Below are positions 59,747 to 64,000 of a stretch of DNA of 64,000 nucleotides, one piece after another. The DNA comes from Chloroflexota bacterium (lineage in GTDB: Bacteria; Chloroflexota; Chloroflexia; Chloroflexales; Roseiflexaceae), in assembly GCA_013388755.1 (NCBI GenBank), contig JACAEQ010000018.1, positions 1 through 64,000 on the forward strand, written 5' to 3'. Positions within the stretch are counted from its first letter, which is position 1; every line of letters starts with the position of its first letter. The position numbers were made by a program, and so were the translations under genes. A model generated the notes under the pieces. It was not told the DNA's origin. It did not search any database and saw only the letters and a program-made list of their open reading frames with translations.

Positions 59747-60436
59747 ATGCACAAATTGATCCTGTGGGACATTGACGGAACGCTACTCTACAGCGGTGGT
59801 GTTGCCGGCGAGGCCATGCGCGCCGCCATGACGATCGTCTATGGCAGCCCTTCCGATAATGAGCGCCGCGCCTATGCCGGCAAGACGGATCAGCAGATTA
59901 TTCTTGAAACCTTCCCCGACCGTTCTCCGGCTGAACTGTTGAGCCGTCTGGATGAGTTCACCACAACCTATCTTGGCATGCTCACGGCTCAGGCCGATAC
60001 ATTCCGCTCGCGCGGCCACGTCATGGCCGGTGTCGTTGCCGTGCTGCAACGATTACACGAAGCCGGGCCGGTCCAGTCGTTGCTGACGGGCAACCTGGCG
60101 CCGGTGGCGCGGTTGAAGCTCGACTTGATGAGTATTGCCGGCTTTTTTGACTTTGAGGCGGGCGCGTATGGCAGTGACAGCCCGCGCCGCACCGATCTGG
60201 CGCCGATCGCGGCGGCGCGCGCCGCGCGGCGCTATGGCCGGGAGTTCAGCGGCGCCGATGTGGTCGTTGTTGGTGTTACGCCGCACGATATCGCGTGCGC
60301 CCGCGCCGCCGGCGCGCGCGCGGTCGCTGTTGCGACGGGGCCGTTCGGTATGGCGGAACTGGCGGCCCATTCCCCCGATGCCGCGTTTGCCGATCTGTCC
60401 GATACCGATGCGGTTCTGGCAGCTATCCTGGGCTGA
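59747..60436 (+). CDS. HAD-superfamily phosphatase, phosphoglycolate-phosphatase-like
   Basis: 229 residues from ATG 59747 (MHKLILWDIDGTLL); upstream in-frame sequence lies in the R3 repeat and is excluded. Motif I DIDGT (nucleophile), motif II in LLTGN, Lys equivalent after SDSPRRTDL. Motif IV, usually GDTxxD, reads VGVTPHDIACARAAGA, so the first acidic residue is Val while the second Asp remains. Possibly reduced activity, or metal binding by the remaining residues. Probable substrate is a small phosphoester such as phosphoglycolate. Confidence 0.85.
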   Translation: MHKLILWDIDGTLLYSGGVAGEAMRAAMTIVYGSPSDNERRAYAGKTDQQIILETFPDRSPAELLSRLDEFTTTYLGMLTAQADTFRSRGHVMAGVVAVLQRLHEAGPVQSLLTGNLAPVARLKLDLMSIAGFFDFEAGAYGSDSPRRTDLAPIAAARAARRYGREFSGADVVVVGVTPHDIACARAAGARAVAVATGPFGMAELAAHSPDAAFADLSDTDAVLAAILG

Positions 60437-60466
60437 TCCCCTCAATCCCATGAGTGATATCAGGTA

Positions 60467-60740
60467 GCATGCGATCGTACCAGATGACCGCACCCTGAGG
60501 AGCCGTACAGCGGCGTCGCGAAGGGTGCATGCCGTCGCTCCTGACAGTTAGAGCCTATCCGAACACCAGATGGTCACTGTCATTGCGAGCACGAGCGAAG
60601 CAAGCTCCGCTCGCGCCGGTCGATTGCGTCAGCCACGCTGCGCTCGCTGCACGCGGTCGCTGACGCTCCTCGCAATGACAAGAGGCAGATGGTTTTTCGG
60701 ATAGGCTCGTAGACGTCTGCATGCAACCGGGTATGATGCC
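60467..60740 (+). repeat. R3 repeat, copy B, split by MITE-2
   Basis: The two parts, 60467-60550 and 60709-60740, together match copy A at 59583-59692. The MITE has been inserted at the TTA/GTA junction, so copy A shows the state before insertion. Confidence 0.7.
60551..60708 (-). mobile_element. MITE-2 copy 2 (158 bp)
   Basis: Same length as the 9762-9919 copy and inverted relative to it. Ends GAGCCTATCCGAA and GGTTTTTCGGATAGGCTC. Located inside R3 copy B. Its reverse complement aligns with copy 1 along its length. Confidence 0.8.
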
Positions 60741-60746
60741 GTGTCA

Positions 60747-60775
60747 TTGACATGCACCTCGCTGCCGCATACAAT
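60747..60775 (+). promoter_or_regulatory. Promoter of lgt
   Basis: Perfect TTGACA (60747-60752), 17 bp, TACAAT (60770-60775). Predicted start about 23 nt before the ATG. Confidence 0.75.
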
Positions 60776-60804
60776 GCCCGCTACGCTGCAATGAGGAGCA
60801 ACCC

Positions 60805-61692
60805 ATGGGACTGTATCCACCGGATGACCCGTTTCTGATCAATACCGCCGTCTTCGGCATTCCGATTGTCGTGCGCTGGTATGGCGCGATTATTGTCAGC
60901 GGCGCCCTGCTGGCTGGATGGATTGCAGCGCGGCGTGCGCAGCGGCGCGGATATGATCCGGAGCATATCTGGAACCTCCTGCTCTTCGGTATGGTGCTTG
61001 GTATTGCCGGGGCACGCCTCTATTACGTCGTTTTCGAATGGCCACGCTTTGCCGGCGCGCCATTGCTGGAGATCGTCAATCCGGCAACCGGCGGCCTTGC
61101 CATCCATGGTGCGTTGATCGGCGCAGTCCTGGCAGCGGTCATCTATACGCGCTGGAAGAAACTACCGCTGCCTATGTTTCTTGATATTTGCATGCCGCCG
61201 TTTCTGCTCGCTCAGGCTGTCGGTCGCTGGGGCAACTTTATGAACCAGGAAGCCTACGGCGGGCCGACAACTGGCTTTGGTGTGTTGATTGATGAACCCC
61301 ATCGCATCGGGCCGTACCGCGACATGCAGCAATATCCGCCCGAAACATTGTTCCATCCGACGTTCCTGTATGAGTCGCTGTGGAACCTGGCCGGGGTTGC
61401 GTTGCTGCTCTGGATGGAGCGACGCCTACGCACCTGGCTGCGCCCACTTGATGTTGCGCTACTCTATGCGATCTGGTATGGCCTGGGGCGGTTCTGGATT
61501 GAGGGCCTGCGCACCGATAGCCTGTGTCTCAACGGCATCGGCGGATCGTGTGAAGGATCGTTGCGGGTTGCGCAGGTGATCAGCCTGGCGCTGGTGATTG
61601 CCGCTCTGATCGGCATGATTGTCAACCATCGGCGCGCCATGGCGGGCAGGCCCAATGATGCGTCGCCGCATGCCCCCGTGCCGCGCGCCTGA
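60805..61692 (+). CDS. lgt: Prolipoprotein diacylglyceryl transferase
   Basis: 295 residues, seven membrane helices. Signature VGRWGNFMNQEAYGG (the Lgt GRxGNFxNxExxG motif), GLAIHGALIGAVLA and the C-terminal GRFWIEGLRTDSL. Transfers diacylglyceryl from phosphatidylglycerol to the Cys of prolipoproteins. ATG 60805 has TGAGGAG upstream. A good promoter stands directly before it. Several secreted proteins in the window lack a lipobox. Confidence 0.95.
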   Translation: MGLYPPDDPFLINTAVFGIPIVVRWYGAIIVSGALLAGWIAARRAQRRGYDPEHIWNLLLFGMVLGIAGARLYYVVFEWPRFAGAPLLEIVNPATGGLAIHGALIGAVLAAVIYTRWKKLPLPMFLDICMPPFLLAQAVGRWGNFMNQEAYGGPTTGFGVLIDEPHRIGPYRDMQQYPPETLFHPTFLYESLWNLAGVALLLWMERRLRTWLRPLDVALLYAIWYGLGRFWIEGLRTDSLCLNGIGGSCEGSLRVAQVISLALVIAALIGMIVNHRRAMAGRPNDASPHAPVPRA

Positions 61693-61710
61693 GGCCGCGC
61701 GCAGGCGCGC
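61683..61710. terminator. Hairpin between convergent lgt and ubiB-family genes
   Basis: GCGCGCCTG (61683-61691) and CAGGCGCGC (61702-61710) form a 9-bp stem that overlaps the lgt stop codon. No T-run, so effect on either transcript is uncertain. Confidence 0.5.
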
Positions 61711-61711
61711 A

Positions 61712-63451
61712 CTATCGCTCGCCGGCACCGCGCATCACACTGATAAAGAGTGCGGCGCCGGCGCTGAGCAATGCGGCCAGGCCAGCTGCGGCTGCCACGA
61801 GCACGGGGATGCCCTGCCATCCCCCGACTGCCGCTGCGATTGCCAGTAATGCCAGGCCGATGGTGGCTGAAAGCACCACCAGCCCGAGCGCGACGCGCGT
61901 GCCGGCCAGTGAAAACGCCGTCGCCAGGCGTCGCGCCTCGACGTCGTGCGTCTGGACGCGTAGCTCGCCGTCGCTCAGGCGCTGGAGCACGGCGCCGAGC
62001 TGGTGCGGCATCGCGAACATGGCCACGCGAAGGTCCTCCAGTTCGCGCAGCGCATGCCGCATCTGCGCCTCAGGGCCGTTCAGTTCAACCATGGCGCGCG
62101 CGGCATACGGCCGCGCGATGGCGAATACGTCGAGTTGTGGGTCAATCTGAACGCCGGTCCCCTCCATCATAATGATGGCCTTCAGCAGTAGCGCCAGCGG
62201 TGCCGGCATGCGCAACCGGTGGCGCTGGACCAGCGCGAGCAGTTCTTCGCCCATCTCGCGCGCTGACAGCTCCGCCAGTGATCGATCAACGACATGGTCA
62301 ACAAATCGTTGCACATCGCGCCGTAATCCCGACGAAATGTCGCGTTGCGTCACCAGACCGAGCCGCTGCAACGCCCGTATCGTGCCGTCGGTATCGCGTC
62401 GGGTCGTTGCTTCCAGCAGCAGGAGCAGGCTTCCCGTCATGTCGCGGTCCAGCGTGACTGCCTGGCCGAAATCAACGGCGCCGATGACTTCGCCTGGTAA
62501 TGCGAACAGGTTTCCTGGATGCGGATCGCCCTGGAAGAACCCGTCGGTGAATATTTCCTGCAGAATCAGTTCCATGCTGTGACGCGCCAGGCGTTTTCGA
62601 TCCATCCCGGCTGCATCCATGCCGGCAATGTCGGTGATTTTGAGGCCGAACAGGCGCTCGCTGGTGAGAACACGCGCGCTGGTGTGACTCCAGAAGATCC
62701 GGGGGATGCAGACATGCGGGTTACCGGCAAAGTTGGCGCGAAACCGATCCGCGTTGCGCCCTTCGCGCCGGTAATCGAGTTCAGCGCGTAATGTTGCGCC
62801 AAACTCCCATGCCAGTTCGACCAGGTCATACTGCTCGCCGAGGGCAGTGCGCTCCTGCGCCAGCGCTGCAAGCTCGGCGAGGATTGCCAGGTCGATGGCG
62901 ACAGTCTGCTGAATGTCAGGCCGCTGCACCTTGACCACAACCTGTGTTCCATCCGGCAGTTCTGCGGCATGGACCTGGCCAAGCGACGCGGCTGCCATTG
63001 GTTCGCGCTCGAAGGACCGAAAGAGTGTCGCGATCGGAAGCTCGAGTTCGGCTTCAATGGTTGCGATCGCGATATCCACTGGAAAAGATGGTACGGTATC
63101 CTGGAGCCTGTTCAGTTCCTCGATCCAGGCCGGCGGCAGCAGGTCCGGCCGGGTGCTCAATGCCTGGCCGAGCTTGACAAATGTCGGTCCAAGCGCGGTC
63201 AGCGCCAGGCGTAGCCGTTCCGGGCCGCTCAGTCGGTCGGGGATGGGCCGGCGTACGATGCGCCGTGGCAATGAGAGCAGTGCGGTGAGCCCCAGTTGAT
63301 CGAGCAGGTAGCCAAAACCATAGCTCCAGAACACATGCGCGATCTGGCGGTAGCGACCAAGATAGCGGGCCTGGCGAACAAGTGGCCACATGGCAGCTTC
63401 CATCCGATCAAGGACCGGGCGTACTTCGCTCGAGCGGAACCATGATAGCAT
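61712..63451 (-). CDS. ABC1/UbiB-family atypical kinase
   Basis: 579 residues from ATG 63451; the open frame continues upstream into sequence antisense to the next gene and is excluded. UbiB/ADCK signatures: KLGQALSTRPDLLP (KxGQ), an Ala-rich loop AAASLGQVHAAEL, VVKVQRPDI, GDPHPGNLFAL and VDFGQAV. Two C-terminal membrane helices (about 520-575). In other bacteria such proteins aid quinone synthesis. Exact role here unknown. Convergent with lgt, divergent from the radical SAM gene. Confidence 0.92.
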   Translation of the reverse strand: MLSWFRSSEVRPVLDRMEAAMWPLVRQARYLGRYRQIAHVFWSYGFGYLLDQLGLTALLSLPRRIVRRPIPDRLSGPERLRLALTALGPTFVKLGQALSTRPDLLPPAWIEELNRLQDTVPSFPVDIAIATIEAELELPIATLFRSFEREPMAAASLGQVHAAELPDGTQVVVKVQRPDIQQTVAIDLAILAELAALAQERTALGEQYDLVELAWEFGATLRAELDYRREGRNADRFRANFAGNPHVCIPRIFWSHTSARVLTSERLFGLKITDIAGMDAAGMDRKRLARHSMELILQEIFTDGFFQGDPHPGNLFALPGEVIGAVDFGQAVTLDRDMTGSLLLLLEATTRRDTDGTIRALQRLGLVTQRDISSGLRRDVQRFVDHVVDRSLAELSAREMGEELLALVQRHRLRMPAPLALLLKAIIMMEGTGVQIDPQLDVFAIARPYAARAMVELNGPEAQMRHALRELEDLRVAMFAMPHQLGAVLQRLSDGELRVQTHDVEARRLATAFSLAGTRVALGLVVLSATIGLALLAIAAAVGGWQGIPVLVAAAAGLAALLSAGAALFISVMRGAGER

Positions 63452-63497
63452 GCACCACAGTGCTCCAGCACGCGGACATGTGTTCGCCGGGTTGCAG

Positions 63498-63503
63498 TAT
63501 AAT
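63498..63503 (+). promoter_or_regulatory. Candidate -10 box, possibly for a leaderless transcript
   Basis: TATAAT ends 8 bases before the ATG at 63512, so transcription may begin at or next to the start codon. No Shine-Dalgarno is visible. No clear -35. Confidence 0.4.
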
Positions 63504-63511
63504 CGGCGCGT

Positions 63512-64000
63512 ATGGATCTCGATCAGAAACTTGACATCCTTGCCCCCGCGGCGCGTTTTGATGCGTGCGACAGCTTCAGCCAGGGGAAGCGCCGCTATAC
63601 GCCGCGCCGGGCCGCGTGGGGCGAGAGCGCCGTCGTCGCCGAGAGCGGTCCCGATGGTCGTAGCCTGCCGATGTTTCGGCTGTTGATGAGCAGCCGCTGC
63701 GAGTGGAACTGCGCATACTGCCCGCTGCGCTCCGGCAATGACACACCCCGCGCGGCCCTCGAACCCGACGATCTGCCACGCGTGTTCCTGCCGCGCGTCG
63801 AGCGCGGCGCGGTTCACGGTCTGTTTCTGTCAACCGGCGTTGATGGCGATCCTGCGAGCGCCGCCGGGCGCATGCTCGATGCCATCGAGGTGTTGCGGTC
63901 ACGCCATGGCTACGCCGGTTATATCCATGTCAAGCTCCTGCCCGGCGCTCCGGCGGTGGAGATCGAGCGCGCCGCACGCCTGGCCGATCGGCTCAGCCTG
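63512..64000 (+). CDS. Radical SAM protein, putative DNA modification/repair type (3' end outside window)
   Basis: 163 visible residues, open at the right edge. Starts MDLDQKLDILAPAARFDAC, as in the radical SAM proteins linked to uracil-DNA glycosylase-like genes (TIGR03916 type). The iron-sulphur motif CxxxCxxC is clear in SSRCEWNCAYCPLR. LFLSTGVDGDP matches the family SAM-binding strand. The C-terminal part with helix-hairpin-helix lies beyond the window. Function is inferred from family naming only. Confidence 0.85.
   Translation, partial: MDLDQKLDILAPAARFDACDSFSQGKRRYTPRRAAWGESAVVAESGPDGRSLPMFRLLMSSRCEWNCAYCPLRSGNDTPRAALEPDDLPRVFLPRVERGAVHGLFLSTGVDGDPASAAGRMLDAIEVLRSRHGYAGYIHVKLLPGAPAVEIERAARLADRLSL

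Larger units (their letters stand above)
60437..60804. other. Repeat-filled intergenic region upstream of lgt
   Basis: Contains R3 copy B (60467-60550 and 60709-60740), which is interrupted by MITE-2 copy 2 (60551-60708), then the lgt promoter. No gene. Confidence 0.7.

Noticed and set aside
63452-63817. N-terminal extension of the UbiB-family protein
   Set aside because: The added residues are antisense to the radical SAM gene and lack similarity to UbiB. ATG 63451 begins the conserved part.

Overview
The window looks like a chromosomal segment of a filamentous Chloroflexota bacterium, most likely Roseiflexus or a close relative. This is inferred from high GC content, a division/cell-wall (dcw) cluster carrying rhomboid and TPR genes, BTAD-type ATPase regulators, secreted proteins ending in an LP(L/I) tail, and abundant short palindromic intergenic repeats. 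No rRNA or tRNA gene, CRISPR array or intact transposase was seen. The species assignment is inference only.

Region 1-10.6 kb is accessory in character. It holds a truncated secreted protein on the minus strand, a decayed ester-cyclase fragment, a large BTAD/AAA/TPR regulator, a secreted beta-helix protein, a secreted 13-repeat BNR/beta-propeller-like protein, and a gene-poor 1.2 kb stretch with MITE-like repeats and a broken XRE regulator. Region 10.6-31.3 kb is metabolic. It contains an IolB/KduI-like isomerase with a KduD-like dehydrogenase, an OsmC protein, a four-gene glycosylation operon (GT2, sugar epimerase, DegT aminotransferase, GT87 membrane glycosyltransferase), hisC, a DEAD-box helicase, a hisN-type phosphatase, a tandem glgC pair whose second member has lost its catalytic loop, a KDG kinase, a four-gene sodium-pump methylmalonyl-CoA decarboxylase-type operon, a KDPG aldolase and map. 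Isomerase, KduD, KdgK and the aldolase together suggest a dispersed hexuronate/Entner-Doudoroff route.

Region 31.7-52.4 kb is a complete dcw cluster on the minus strand. In transcription order it reads mraZ, rsmH, ftsL-like, ftsI, murF, mraY, murD, rhomboid protease, ftsW, murG, membrane protein with a poly-Gly tail, murC, TPR protein, murB, ddl, ftsQ, ftsA, ftsZ. A strong sigma-70-type promoter precedes mraZ, with three GTGGGG boxes at exact 10-bp spacing just downstream of the likely start site. Two copies of a 135-136 bp MITE sit exactly on the TAG stop codons of ftsZ and mraZ, each flanked by 10-bp target duplications.

Region 52.5-64 kb holds an acyl-CoA dehydrogenase with its terminator, a copper ATPase, an SPW-repeat protein, a Nudix-ruvA pair, an anchored hypothetical protein, an HAD phosphatase, lgt, an ABC1/UbiB kinase and the start of a radical SAM DNA-repair-type protein. 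Two further repeat families occur here, one nested inside the other.

The best leads are the stop-codon-targeting MITE, the catalytically degraded GlgC paralogue, the mraZ operator and leader architecture, the SDR epimerase lacking its catalytic Tyr, and the intergenic repeat captured in frame inside copA.
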